From JAOPZW01 sp963764585 (lineage in GTDB: Bacteria; Actinomycetota; Thermoleophilia; Solirubrobacterales; Solirubrobacteraceae), in the NCBI GenBank assembly GCA_963764585.1, contig CAVXTB010000003.1:372001-436000 (forward strand): a stretch of 64,000 nt of DNA, written 5' to 3'. The notes under the pieces are model-generated. The model worked only from the letters and a program-made list of their open reading frames with translations. It was not told where the DNA came from and did no database searches. Shown in pieces: positions 32,058-40,388 of the stretch. How positions within the stretch are numbered: position 1 is the first letter of the stretch; the number at the start of each line of letters is the position of its first letter. A program made the translations under genes and the position numbers.

Positions 32058-33988
32058 GCGACGAAGGCGTCGAGGGCCGCAGGGTCCGCCAGCGAGTCGC
32101 GGCTGGCGACCTCGTCGGGGCGCGCGCCGCGCAGGATGCGCTTGACGGGCGCCTCGAGCTTCTTGCCGGTCAAGGTTCGCGGCACGGCGGGCACGCCGAC
32201 GATCGCATCGGGGACGTGGCGCGGCGACAGCTCGTCGCGCAGCGCCGCCGCGATCCGGGCGCGCAGGTCTTCCGGCAGCTCGCCGCCGTCGGCGAGCACG
32301 ACGAACAGGATGAGCTCGCCGGCGCCGCCCTCGGGGTCCTCGAGGTGGATGACGAGGCTGTCGACGACCTCCTCGACGTCCTCGACGACCGCGTAGAGCT
32401 CGCTCGTGCCCAGCCGCACGCCGCCGCGGTTCAGCGTGGCGTCCGAGCGCCCCGTGATGACGCAGCTGCCGCGCTCGGTGAACATGATCCAGTCGCCCTG
32501 GCGCCAGACGCCGGGGTAGAGGTCGAAGTACGAGGCGCGGTAGCGCTCGCCCTCGCGGTCGTTCCAGAGGCGCACCGGCATCGACGGCATCGGGTTGGTG
32601 ACCACCATCTCGCCGAGCTCGCCGACGACCTCGTTGCCCTGCTCGTCGAACGCCTTGACGTCGACGCCCAGGCAGCAGCCGGAGATCTCGCCGTCGTAGA
32701 CCGGCTGCGCCAGGCTGCCCGACACGAACGCGCCGCAGACGTCGGTGCCGCCGCTGCCGTTGATGAGGCAGACGTCGGGGCCCACCTGCTCGTAGACGTA
32801 GTGGTAGCCCTCGGTCGGCAGCGGCGAGCCGGCGAAGCCGAGCGCGCGGATGCTCGACAGGTCGAAGTCGCGGCCCGGCTCCAGGCCCGCCTTGCGGCAG
32901 GTCATGAGGAACGTCGGGCTGACGCCCATGAAGCTCGGCCGCGTCTCGTGCGCCAGCCGCCACTGGAAGGCGAGGTCCGGCCACGCGGGGTCGCCGTCGA
33001 TCATCACGATCGACGCGCGCGCCAGCAGCGCCGAGACGAGCGCGTTCCACATCATCCATGCGGTCGTCGAGAACCACAGCAGGCGCCCGCCGGGCTTGAC
33101 GTCCCAGCCCAGGCGCTGGGCCTTGACGTGCTCGACGAGCTGGCCGCCGTGGCCGTGGACGATCGCCTTGGGCAGGCCCGTCGTGCCCGACGAGAACAGC
33201 ACGTAGATCGGGTGGTCGAACGCGACGGGCTCGAAGGCCAGCGGGCCGTCCTGCGCGAGCAGGTCGCCCCAGCCGATCGCTCCGGGGACGTCGAGGTCGC
33301 CATAGGGGACGTGGACGACGTGCTCGAGCGTCGGCAGCCCGGCGCGGATCTCGGCGACGTTGTCGCGGCGGTCGACCGGCTTGTCGCGGTACGTGTAGCC
33401 GGCCACCGTGAGCAGCACCTTCGGCTCGATCTGGCCGAAGCGGCCGAGCACGCTGCGCGCGCCGAACTCCGGCGCGCAGGTCGACCAGATGGCGCCCAGG
33501 CTCGCGGTGGCGATGAACGCGACGAGCGTCTCGGGGATGTTCGGCAGGTAGGCGACGACGCGGTCGCCGGGGCCGACCCCGAGGCGCTGCAGGCCAGCGC
33601 GGGCGCGCGCGACCTGCGCGCGCAGCTCGCCGAAGGTCAGCTCGGTCGGCGCGCGCGTCTGCGAGCGCGCCACCACCGCCACGCTGTCGGTGTCCTCGTC
33701 GATGCCGAGCAGATGCTCGGCGTAGTTCAGGCGCGCGCCCGGGAACCACTCCGCGCCGGGCATCTCGCGCGCGCCGAGCACGCGCTCGTGGGGCGTGTGC
33801 GCGCGCAGGCCGAAGAAGTCCCAGATCGCGCCCCAGAAGCCCTCGAGGTCGCTCACCGACCAGCGCCACAGCTCGTCGTAGCCGGCCAGGTCGCGCCCGC
33901 GCTCGTCGCGCAGCCAGTTCAGAAACCGCCCGATCTCGGTCGTCTCGCGGACGTCGGCGGGCGGGGTCCACAACACGTCCCCGATCAC
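32027..33988 (-). CDS. Acetoacetate-CoA ligase-like acyl-CoA synthetase
   Basis: A 653-residue ANL ligase of acetoacetyl-CoA synthetase length. VLWTPPADVRETTEIGRF and YDELWRWSVSDLEGFW match the N-terminal ACAS_N region; the P-loop is LFSSGTTGLPKAIVHGHGG, the adenylation motif GGTDVCGAFVSGSLAQPVY, the hinge and C-terminal domain ITGRSDATLNRGGVRLGTSELY with the catalytic Lys in RTLTGKKLEAPVKRIL. It would activate acetoacetate or a similar oxoacid. I take GTG 33988 as start; GTG 34012 and a TTG at 34060 are possible. No Shine-Dalgarno is obvious. Confidence 0.85.
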   Translation of the reverse strand: MIGDVLWTPPADVRETTEIGRFLNWLRDERGRDLAGYDELWRWSVSDLEGFWGAIWDFFGLRAHTPHERVLGAREMPGAEWFPGARLNYAEHLLGIDEDTDSVAVVARSQTRAPTELTFGELRAQVARARAGLQRLGVGPGDRVVAYLPNIPETLVAFIATASLGAIWSTCAPEFGARSVLGRFGQIEPKVLLTVAGYTYRDKPVDRRDNVAEIRAGLPTLEHVVHVPYGDLDVPGAIGWGDLLAQDGPLAFEPVAFDHPIYVLFSSGTTGLPKAIVHGHGGQLVEHVKAQRLGWDVKPGGRLLWFSTTAWMMWNALVSALLARASIVMIDGDPAWPDLAFQWRLAHETRPSFMGVSPTFLMTCRKAGLEPGRDFDLSSIRALGFAGSPLPTEGYHYVYEQVGPDVCLINGSGGTDVCGAFVSGSLAQPVYDGEISGCCLGVDVKAFDEQGNEVVGELGEMVVTNPMPSMPVRLWNDREGERYRASYFDLYPGVWRQGDWIMFTERGSCVITGRSDATLNRGGVRLGTSELYAVVEDVEEVVDSLVIHLEDPEGGAGELILFVVLADGGELPEDLRARIAAALRDELSPRHVPDAIVGVPAVPRTLTGKKLEAPVKRILRGARPDEVASRDSLADPAALDAFVAYAATSSTAG

Positions 33989-34067
33989 GGGCGTGATGTT
34001 CGCATGTCGCACAGGCAGTCGGCCAGCGCACACGAGGCACGAAGCCGGCGTGCGGCGCAAGCGAAGC

Positions 34068-34096
34068 GGGCCGCGGCAGGCGCCCTGCCGCGGCCC
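34068..34096. terminator. Strong terminator after HU gene
   Basis: Arms 34068-34080 (GGGCCGCGGCAGG) and 34084-34096 pair perfectly over 13 bp with a 3-nt loop CGC, 21 nt after the HU stop on the minus strand. It lies between the HU gene and the start of the acyl-CoA synthetase. Confidence 0.75.
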
Positions 34097-34116
34097 TCAG
34101 AGGTCGCTGCGAGCCG

Positions 34117-34392
34117 CTAGTGCTTCACGGCCCCCTTGAGCTGCGCGCCCGCCGAGAAGCGTGGCGCCTTGGTGGCGGCGATGTACATCCGCTCTCCGGT
34201 TGCGGGGTTGACGCCCTGGCGGGCGTCGCGGTGGGCGACGGAGAACTTGCCGAACCCCGTGATGGCGATGTCCTGGCCGGCGGCGAGGCCGTCCTCGATC
34301 GCGGCGATCGTGGCGCTGAGCGCCTCTCCCGCCTGGCTCTTGCTGAGGCCAGACCGCTGGGCGATCTGCTCGACCAGCTCGTTCTTGTTCAC
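34117..34392 (-). CDS. HU family DNA-binding protein
   Basis: A 91-residue nucleoid protein: NKNELVEQIAQRSGLSKSQAGEALSATIAAIEDGL helices, then ITGFGKFSVAHRDARQGVNPATGERMYIAATKAPRFSAGAQLKGAVK, which includes the beta-arm with the conserved RxGxNPxTGE tip. It binds and bends DNA as a dimer. GTG at 34392 has AAGGAGGGG upstream. It has no Lys/Ala-rich tail as in mycobacterial HupB. Ends in a strong terminator; divergent from the hydrolase gene. Confidence 0.95.
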   Translation of the reverse strand: MNKNELVEQIAQRSGLSKSQAGEALSATIAAIEDGLAAGQDIAITGFGKFSVAHRDARQGVNPATGERMYIAATKAPRFSAGAQLKGAVKH

Positions 34393-34471
34393 AGTGGACC
34401 CCTCCTTCGGTCGACGACTGAGCGCCTGCACGTTAGGAGTCGCATCGGTCGGACGATTACCCTGGGCCGCC

Positions 34472-35218
34472 ATGGTCACGGTCGACGGGCTCGCGATCGA
34501 GGTCGCCGACCTCCCCGGCGATGGCGCGCGCCGTGCGCTCATGCTCCTGCACGAGGGGCTTGGCTCGGTCGGCCTGTGGCGCGGCTTCCCGCAGGGGCTG
34601 CGCGAGGCGACCGGCCGCCGTGTAATCGCCTTCTCGCGCTCCGGGCACGGCCGCTCGGACCCGCCGCGGGCGCCGCGCACGCCGGCCTTCTTCCACGAGG
34701 AGGCGCTCGCGGTGCTGCCGGAGCTGCTGGCCGAGCTCGGCGCGCCCGAGCCGCTGCTCGTCGGCCACAGCGATGGCGCGTCGATCGCGCTCATCTACGC
34801 GAGCGCACACCGGGTCGCCGGGCTCGTGCTGCTCGCGCCGCACGTCGTGGTCGAGGACGTCACGGTCGCGGCGATCCGCGGGACGCGCAGCGAGTTCGAG
34901 GACGGCGCGCTGCGCGAGCGCATGGCCCGCCACCACGACCACCCCGACGCCGCGTTCCACGGCTGGTGCGACGTGTGGCTCGACCCGGCCTTCCGCGACT
35001 GGAGCCTCGAGGCCGACGCCGAGGCGGTCGACGCGCCGATGCTGCTGATCCAGGGCGCCGACGACCCCTACGGCACGCTCGACCAGCTCGACCGCATCGA
35101 GGCGCGCGTGCGCGGGGAGGCGCAGCGGCTCGTCGTGCCCGGCGGCCACAGCCCGCACCTCGACGAGCCCGACGCGGTGGTCGCCGCGATCGCGCGCTTC
35201 GCGGCGGCGCTGGCCTAG
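34472..35218 (+). CDS. Alpha/beta hydrolase
   Basis: A 248-residue alpha/beta hydrolase. The oxyanion region is LLHEGLGSVGLW, the nucleophile elbow LVGHSDGASIAL (Ser in GHSDG), the acid QGADDPYG and the catalytic His in VPGGHSPHLDEP. The replacement of the usual GxSxG aromatic residues and HEGLG sequence is typical of hydrolases near aromatic-degradation operons. No signal peptide, so cytoplasmic. Convergent with the TetR gene with a 4-nt overlap. Substrate unknown. Confidence 0.85.
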   Translation: MVTVDGLAIEVADLPGDGARRALMLLHEGLGSVGLWRGFPQGLREATGRRVIAFSRSGHGRSDPPRAPRTPAFFHEEALAVLPELLAELGAPEPLLVGHSDGASIALIYASAHRVAGLVLLAPHVVVEDVTVAAIRGTRSEFEDGALRERMARHHDHPDAAFHGWCDVWLDPAFRDWSLEADAEAVDAPMLLIQGADDPYGTLDQLDRIEARVRGEAQRLVVPGGHSPHLDEPDAVVAAIARFAAALA

Positions 35219-35769
35219 TAGGCCTCGAGCCGCCTCAGGACGAGCTTGAGCACGTCCGCGCGGCTGCGGGCGCCGTGATCGGCGGCGATGAAATGGCTGC
35301 CGATCCAGAGCGAGTAGAAGACCATGCAACGCGCCTCGACCTCGTCCTCGTCGGGGCACAGCGCGCCGAACAGCGAGCGCAGGTAATCCATGCGCCGGTT
35401 GTCGACGCGTCGGAGGCGGTCGGCGACCGCTTGGTCGCGCCGGGCCCAGTCGCGGACGGCGAGGTCGATCCTCAGCGGCGCGTCGCTGGAGGCGGCGAGC
35501 GCGGACAGTCGCCGCAGCTTGGCCCTGGTGTCCCCGCCCTCGCTCTCGACGCGCTCGATCACGTCGTCGACGCTGACGCGCTCCCACGTGTCGAGCAGCT
35601 CCTCCAGCAGCGCGCGCCGGCCGTCGAAGTGCCAGTAGAAGCCGCCCCTGGTGACGCCGAGCGCCCGCGCCAGCGGCTCGATCCGGACGGCGTCCGGGCC
35701 GCCGGCGGCAAGCGCCCGCAGCCCCTCTTCGATCCAGCTGCTGCGTGGGGTGCGTGTGAGCGCGGACAT
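35215..35769 (-). CDS. TetR family transcriptional regulator
   Basis: A 184-residue repressor with an N-terminal TetR helix-turn-helix (WIEEGLRALAAGGPDAVRIEPLARALGVTRGGFYWHFDGRRALLEELLDTWE) and a helical ligand domain with a conserved FYSLWIGSHF segment. GGAGAGG lies just before the ATG at 35769. A 24-bp perfect palindrome between it and the divergent membrane-protein gene is its probable operator. Confidence 0.92.
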   Translation of the reverse strand: MSALTRTPRSSWIEEGLRALAAGGPDAVRIEPLARALGVTRGGFYWHFDGRRALLEELLDTWERVSVDDVIERVESEGGDTRAKLRRLSALAASSDAPLRIDLAVRDWARRDQAVADRLRRVDNRRMDYLRSLFGALCPDEDEVEARCMVFYSLWIGSHFIAADHGARSRADVLKLVLRRLEAY

Positions 35770-35796
35770 CGCCTCTCCGTATCGCGGCGCACGGAG

Positions 35797-35850
35797 TTGA
35801 CAGCGCCGCAGGTGGTGGCTAGCTTGCATCCATACAGTACTGTATGGATG
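35797..35850 (+). promoter_or_regulatory. Promoter with 24-bp palindromic TetR operator
   Basis: TTGACA (35797-35802) and TAGCTT (35820-35825), 17 nt apart, form a promoter for the membrane-protein gene. The perfect 24-bp palindrome 35827-35850 (centre TACAGTACTGTA) lies at the start point, an ideal place for repression by the divergent TetR protein. Confidence 0.7.
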
Positions 35851-35860
35851 GAGTCCGAGC

Positions 35861-36262
35861 GTGAACGTCCCGCTGATCGTCGCCGGATCCCTCGCCGTCC
35901 TCGGCGCTGCGATCCACGGAGTTGCAGGCGAGCTCCTCGTCGTGAGAAGGCTGTCGCCGGGCATGCTGCCGCCCACGCCCTTCGGCGGCCCGCGGGCGAC
36001 CAAGAGCATGATCCACGTGACGTGGCACATGACGACCGTCGCCTTTCTCACCGCCGGATCCGCGCTCCTGGTGTCAGGCGCGGTGCTGCACGGCGACGCG
36101 GCCCGGGGGATCGGCATGGTCGCCGCCGGTGCGTTCACCGGCTTCGCGGCGCTCGCGGTGGGCCTGGGCGGTGCCACGCGATCCCCTCGATCGCTGCTGC
36201 GCCACCCCGCTCCCGTCGTGCTCACCGTCACCGCGGCGCTGGCGTGGTGGGGAGCTCTCTGA
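35861..36262 (+). CDS. Small four-TM membrane protein
   Basis: A 133-residue hydrophobic protein with four predicted TM helices: IVAGSLAVLGAAIHGVAGE (1-24), HMTTVAFLTAGSALLVSGAVL, GMVAAGAFTGFAALAVGLG and VVLTVTAALAWWGAL. The family is not recognised; histidines H19, H52 and H56 within or near helices might bind a ligand. GTG start with GGAG upstream, inside the repeat of the operator. Expression is probably controlled by the TetR protein, as for many compound-induced membrane proteins. Confidence 0.7.
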   Translation: MNVPLIVAGSLAVLGAAIHGVAGELLVVRRLSPGMLPPTPFGGPRATKSMIHVTWHMTTVAFLTAGSALLVSGAVLHGDAARGIGMVAAGAFTGFAALAVGLGGATRSPRSLLRHPAPVVLTVTAALAWWGAL

Positions 36263-36275
36263 AGACGATGCGCAG

Positions 36276-37835
36276 CTAACGCGCGGCTCGCTGCGCCGCG
36301 GTCTCGCGCAGCTTGAAGCGCTGCACCTTGCCGCTCGGCGTGCGCGGCAGCTCGTCGACGAAGTGCACGACGTGGGGGTACTCGTAGCGGCGCAGGCGCT
36401 CCTTGCACATCGCGCGCAGCTCCTCGGCGAGCTCGTCGTCCGGGGTCTCGTCGCCGCGGCGCTCGACGAAGGCGGCGACCCGGCTGGCGTCGTCGAGCAT
36501 CACGCCGACCACGCCGGCGGCCGCGACCTCCGGGTGGTCGACGATGACGTGCTCCATGTCGATGGGGGAGACCCACAGCCCGCCGACCTTGAGCATCTCG
36601 TCGGTGCGCCCGACGAAGACGTAGGCGCCGTCCTCGCGGCGCTCGTAGCGGTCGCCGGTGGTGAACCAGTCGCCGCGCATGGACGACTTCGTCTTCTCGT
36701 GCTGGTGCCAGTAGAACGCCGCGCACGAGTCGCCGCGGACCTCGAGGTTGCCGACCGCCGGCCCCTCGAGCACGTGGCCCTCCTCGTCGGTGATGCGCAG
36801 CTCGTAGCCCGGAACCGCCTCGCCGGTCGTGCCGCGCTTGACCGCGCCCGGCCGGTTGGAGCAGAAGATGTGCAGCATCTCGGTCGAGCCGATCCCGTCG
36901 ACGATCTCCAGGCCGAAGCGCTCCTGCCAGCGGTCGAAGGTGTGCGGCGGCAGAGCCTCGGCGGCCGAGACGCACAGGCGCACGGAGTTGAAGGCGCCGT
37001 CGGCGCTCTCGTCGCGCACGAGCGCGCTGTAGAGCGCGGGCACCGAGCAGAAGACCGTTGGGCGGTGCTCGCGCAGCTTGGCGAGGATCGGCTCGGGGCG
37101 CGACGGGCCGGTCATGAGCACCGCGGTGGCACCGAACCACAGCGTGAACGACAGGCTGTTGCCCAGGCCGTAGGCGTGGAAGAGCTTGGTCGTCGAGAAG
37201 ACGATGTCGTCCTCGCGGATGCCGAGCACCTGGCGCGCGAAGGTCTCGCACGTGACCTCGATGTCGTGGTGCAGGTGCACGACGCCCTTGGGCTTGCCGG
37301 TCGAGCCCGAGCTGTAGAGCCAGAAGGCCATGTCGTCGCGGTGCGTGGGCCAGGCCTCGAGCTCGTCGCTCTGGGCCGCCAGGCCGGCGTCGAGCTCGGC
37401 GGCGTCCGCGTCGGCCACGCCGCGCACGAGGTAGCGCACGTCGAGGCCGTCGAGCGCCTCGCGCAGGCGCGGTAGCAGCGCCGCGTCGGTGACGACGATG
37501 CTCGCGTAGGAGTCCTCGGCGTAGTGGCGGTAGTTGTCCAGGCGGTCGAGCGGGCTGACGGGCACCGGGACGGCGCCGATCTTCATGGCGCCGAGGAACA
37601 GCGACGGGAACACCGTGGTGTCGTCGAGCACCATGAGCACGCGCTCCTCGCGGCCCACGCCGAGCCCGCGCAGCAGGTGGCCCGCGCGGTTGACCTGACG
37701 GCGCAGCTCGTCGTAGGTCAGCGTCGCGTCGGGGGCGAGGTAGGCGGCCTTGTCGCCGCGACCCGCCTCGACGTTGCGGTCGACCAGCCGACCGGCGTTG
37801 TAGCGCTCGGGCATGTTGCGAGGCAAGCATTCCAT
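36276..37835 (-). CDS. Benzoate-CoA ligase family protein
   Basis: A 519-residue ANL ligase matching the benzoate-CoA ligase subgroup: RYNAGRLVDRNVEAGRGDKAAYL at the N-terminus, P-loop WLYSSGSTGKPKGVVHLHHD, FSTTKLFHAYGLGNSLSF, adenylation motif DGIGSTEMLHIF, hinge GDWFTTGDRYERREDG and VGRTDEMLKVGGLWVSPIDMEHVI, with the terminal Lys in PRTPSGKVQRFKLRE. It converts a benzoate-type acid, CoA and ATP to aryl-CoA, AMP and PPi. It is the last gene of the leftward aryl-CoA cluster. ATG 37814 is an alternative start. Confidence 0.85.
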   Translation of the reverse strand: MECLPRNMPERYNAGRLVDRNVEAGRGDKAAYLAPDATLTYDELRRQVNRAGHLLRGLGVGREERVLMVLDDTTVFPSLFLGAMKIGAVPVPVSPLDRLDNYRHYAEDSYASIVVTDAALLPRLREALDGLDVRYLVRGVADADAAELDAGLAAQSDELEAWPTHRDDMAFWLYSSGSTGKPKGVVHLHHDIEVTCETFARQVLGIREDDIVFSTTKLFHAYGLGNSLSFTLWFGATAVLMTGPSRPEPILAKLREHRPTVFCSVPALYSALVRDESADGAFNSVRLCVSAAEALPPHTFDRWQERFGLEIVDGIGSTEMLHIFCSNRPGAVKRGTTGEAVPGYELRITDEEGHVLEGPAVGNLEVRGDSCAAFYWHQHEKTKSSMRGDWFTTGDRYERREDGAYVFVGRTDEMLKVGGLWVSPIDMEHVIVDHPEVAAAGVVGVMLDDASRVAAFVERRGDETPDDELAEELRAMCKERLRRYEYPHVVHFVDELPRTPSGKVQRFKLRETAAQRAAR

Positions 37836-38007
37836 GGGCGGGGGTGTGTTGCGAAGGCGCGCGGCGCCCGCGGCGCGCGCGTCGGTCCGGGCAATGAGGG
37901 AAGGGGTCCGGGGTGAGCGGGCGCGGTCGGCTTGCCGCGGGCGCGGGAGCGTCGTGTGCGTGTTTCACAACGCTCTCGCCGGCCCCGACGGACGCGCGTC
38001 AGACGAG

Positions 38008-38044
38008 CGTCGAGTTTGTCGCTCCATCGGCGACAAACTCGACG
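38008..38044. terminator. 15-bp perfect hairpin between ALDH and benzoate-CoA ligase genes
   Basis: Arms CGTCGAGTTTGTCGC (38008-38022) and its exact complement (38030-38044) enclose a 7-nt loop. It lies 120 nt past the ALDH stop and 170 nt before the ligase start, both leftward. The AT-containing stem could also be an operator dyad. The rest of the 328-nt gap 37836-38163 contains no gene that I can support. Confidence 0.6.
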
Positions 38045-38163
38045 TTCGATATGCGCACACGCCAACGTGTTACGAAAGGCGCACACCGTGCGCCCGAATG
38101 CGCGTGCCTCTGCGCAGTCGCAGCGCGCGGGGACCCCGCGCGCGACGGCCCGGCCTCGCTCTC

Positions 38164-39627
38164 TCATCGCCCCTCCCCGCGCTTGACGACCACCGCCTTC
38201 TGGTCGCTGTAGTGGTCGAGCGCCTCCGAGCCGTGCTCCTTGCCGTAGCCGCTGGCCTTGATGCCGCCGAACGGCAACTCGTCGTAGACCTTGGTCGGCG
38301 AGTTGATCCACGTGTAGCCGCACTCGAGCTCGGCCGCGGCGCGCTCGGCGCGATCGAGGTCGCGCGTCCACACCGACGAGCCCAGACCGAACGGCGACGC
38401 GTTGGCCAGCGCGAGCGCCTCGTCGAGGTCGCGCACGCGCCAGATCGGCAGCGCGGGGCCGAAGACCTCCTCGGTGGCCATCGGCGAGTCGCGCGGCGGC
38501 TCGACCACCACCGTCGGCTCGTGGAACCAGCCGTGCTGGAGCTCGGGGTCGGCGGGGCGGCCGCCGCCGGCGATCACCTCGCCCCCGCGCGCGAGCGTGC
38601 GCGTGAGCTGGTCCTCGAGCCGCGCGCGCTGGCGCTCCGTGTGCAGCGGGCCCATCTGGACGCCCTCGTGTATGCCGATGCCGACGCGCAGGCGGCGCGC
38701 CTTCGCGGCGACCGCTTCGATGACCTCGTCGGCGACCGCCTCGAAGACGTAGAGGCGCTTGATGGCCAGGCACGCCTGGCCGCAGTTGTAGAAGCGCCCC
38801 ATGCTCGCCGCGCTGGCCGCGCGGGCGAGGTCGGCGTCGTCGCAGACGATCATCGGGTCCGAGCCGCCGAGCTCCAGCGTGAGGCGCTTGGCGCCCGTCG
38901 CGGCGAGCGCCGCGATCCGCTCGCCGGTCGGCGTCGAGCCGGTGAAGGCGACCTTGCGGACGAGCGGGTGGGTGACGAGCGCCTCGCCGGCGACCGGGCC
39001 GGTGCCCGGCACGACGTTCAGGACGCCCGCCGGCAGTCCGGCCTCGGTGAGGATCTCGGCGAGGCGCAGCGTCGTGAACGGGGTCGTGTCGGCCGGCTTG
39101 GCCACGACCGTGTTGCCGCACAGCAGCGCGGGGCCGAGCTTGTTGCACAGCAGCGTCGTCGGGAAGTTCCACGGCACGATCGCGCCGACGACGCCCAGCG
39201 GCCGCCGCAGGACGCGCCCCTCGACGCCCGGATCCAGACCGTGGACGGCGATCCCGCGCACCTGCTTGGCGAGGCCGGCGTAGTGCTCGAGCGTGTCGGC
39301 CGCCTTGCGCAGCTCGATCGTCGCCTCGCGCAGCGTCTTGCCCTGCTCGGCCACGAGCCCGGGAGCGAGCTCGTCGACGTGCGCGAGGAACGCCTCGGCA
39401 CCCGCGCGCAGGATCGCCCCGCGGTCGGTGATCGAGCGCCGCGACCAATCGCCGTACGCGGCGTGGGCCGAGCGCACCGCGCGGTCGACCGTCGCGGCCG
39501 AGGTGCTCGTCACGCGGCCGACGTGGGCGCCGGTCGCGGGGTCGGAGATCGTCAGGACGTCGTCGTCGATCGGCTGCACCGCTGCGTCGACGAACGCGCC
39601 GCGCTCCAGGGCCGTCGCTGTGGTCAT
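38164..39627 (-). CDS. Aldehyde dehydrogenase (aryl/aliphatic semialdehyde type)
   Basis: A 487-residue NAD(P)-dependent ALDH. Catalytic Cys lies in FYNCGQACLAIKR and the general base Glu in TLELGGSDP; the NAD fold is marked by VPWNFPTTLLCNKLGPALLCGNTVVAKPA and FTGSTPTGE. It oxidises an aldehyde formed after ring cleavage. Its ATG overlaps the enoyl-CoA hydratase stop by 4 nt, so it belongs to the same operon as the hydratase and a second ALDH. BoxD or PaaZ-like roles are possible. Confidence 0.9.
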   Translation of the reverse strand: MTTATALERGAFVDAAVQPIDDDVLTISDPATGAHVGRVTSTSAATVDRAVRSAHAAYGDWSRRSITDRGAILRAGAEAFLAHVDELAPGLVAEQGKTLREATIELRKAADTLEHYAGLAKQVRGIAVHGLDPGVEGRVLRRPLGVVGAIVPWNFPTTLLCNKLGPALLCGNTVVAKPADTTPFTTLRLAEILTEAGLPAGVLNVVPGTGPVAGEALVTHPLVRKVAFTGSTPTGERIAALAATGAKRLTLELGGSDPMIVCDDADLARAASAASMGRFYNCGQACLAIKRLYVFEAVADEVIEAVAAKARRLRVGIGIHEGVQMGPLHTERQRARLEDQLTRTLARGGEVIAGGGRPADPELQHGWFHEPTVVVEPPRDSPMATEEVFGPALPIWRVRDLDEALALANASPFGLGSSVWTRDLDRAERAAAELECGYTWINSPTKVYDELPFGGIKASGYGKEHGSEALDHYSDQKAVVVKRGEGR

Positions 39628-40388
39628 GCGCCCACGAACTCCGGGGCGCGCTTCTCGACGAACGCGGTGAGGCCCTCGGTCGCGTCCCTAGAGCGGAACA
39701 GCGCCTCGATGCGCTGGCGCTCGAGCTCGAGGCCGTCCTCGAGCGGGCGCTCGGTGCCGTCGTGCACGCAGCGCTTGATCGCGGCGATCGCCATCGGCGG
39801 GCCGGCGGCGAGCCTCTCGACGTGCGCCGTGAACGCGGCCTCGTCGGCGAAGACGCCGCCGACGATGCCCAGGCGGTGCGCCTCGTCGGGCGAGACCGCG
39901 CGGCCGGTGAGCAGCAGCTCGAGCGCCGGTCCGCGGCCGATCAGGCGCGGCAACCGCTGCGTGCCGCCGTTGCCGGGCAGCAGGCCGAGCGTGACCTCGG
40001 GCGTGCCGAGGCGGTGGTCGCCGGCGGCGCAGTAGCGCAGGTCGCAGGCCAGCGCGATCTCCAGGCCGCCGCCGAGCGCGTGGCCGGCGATCCAAGCGAT
40101 GAACGCCTGGTCGGCCGCCGCGATCCGGCTGAGCGTGCGGTGCGCGGTGTTGATCATCTCCATGTTGGCGGCGACGTCGCTGGCCAGGAAGCGCTTGATG
40201 TCGGCGCCGACGCAGAAGAAGCGCTCGCTGGAGCTGCGCACGACGACGACGCGCGCCGCCGCGTCGGCGGCGGCCTCGTCGATCGCCTCGCCGAGCGCCA
40301 CCATGAACTCGACGTCGTAGGAGTTGGCCGGCGGCTTGTCGAGCGTGATCGTGCCGAGCGCGCCGCCGCCCGCGTAGGTGACCGCCAT
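39624..40388 (-). CDS. Enoyl-CoA hydratase/isomerase (crotonase)
   Basis: A 254-residue crotonase. The oxyanion-hole segments are ERFFCVGADIKRFL and IAGHALGGGLEIALACDLRYC, and both catalytic glutamates appear present (GGGLEIA and TPEVTLGLLPGNGGTQRL), as in true hydratases rather than isomerases. It would hydrate or open an unsaturated CoA ester from the ring epoxide. The gene sits between two ALDH genes and overlaps both, in the operon that faces the epoxidase operon. Confidence 0.9.
   Translation of the reverse strand: MAVTYAGGGALGTITLDKPPANSYDVEFMVALGEAIDEAAADAAARVVVVRSSSERFFCVGADIKRFLASDVAANMEMINTAHRTLSRIAAADQAFIAWIAGHALGGGLEIALACDLRYCAAGDHRLGTPEVTLGLLPGNGGTQRLPRLIGRGPALELLLTGRAVSPDEAHRLGIVGGVFADEAAFTAHVERLAAGPPMAIAAIKRCVHDGTERPLEDGLELERQRIEALFRSRDATEGLTAFVEKRAPEFVGA

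Noticed and set aside
30759..34040. 1093-residue minus-strand ORF spanning two genes
   Set aside because: Shadow of the MFS gene and the acyl-CoA ligase, with no domains of its own.
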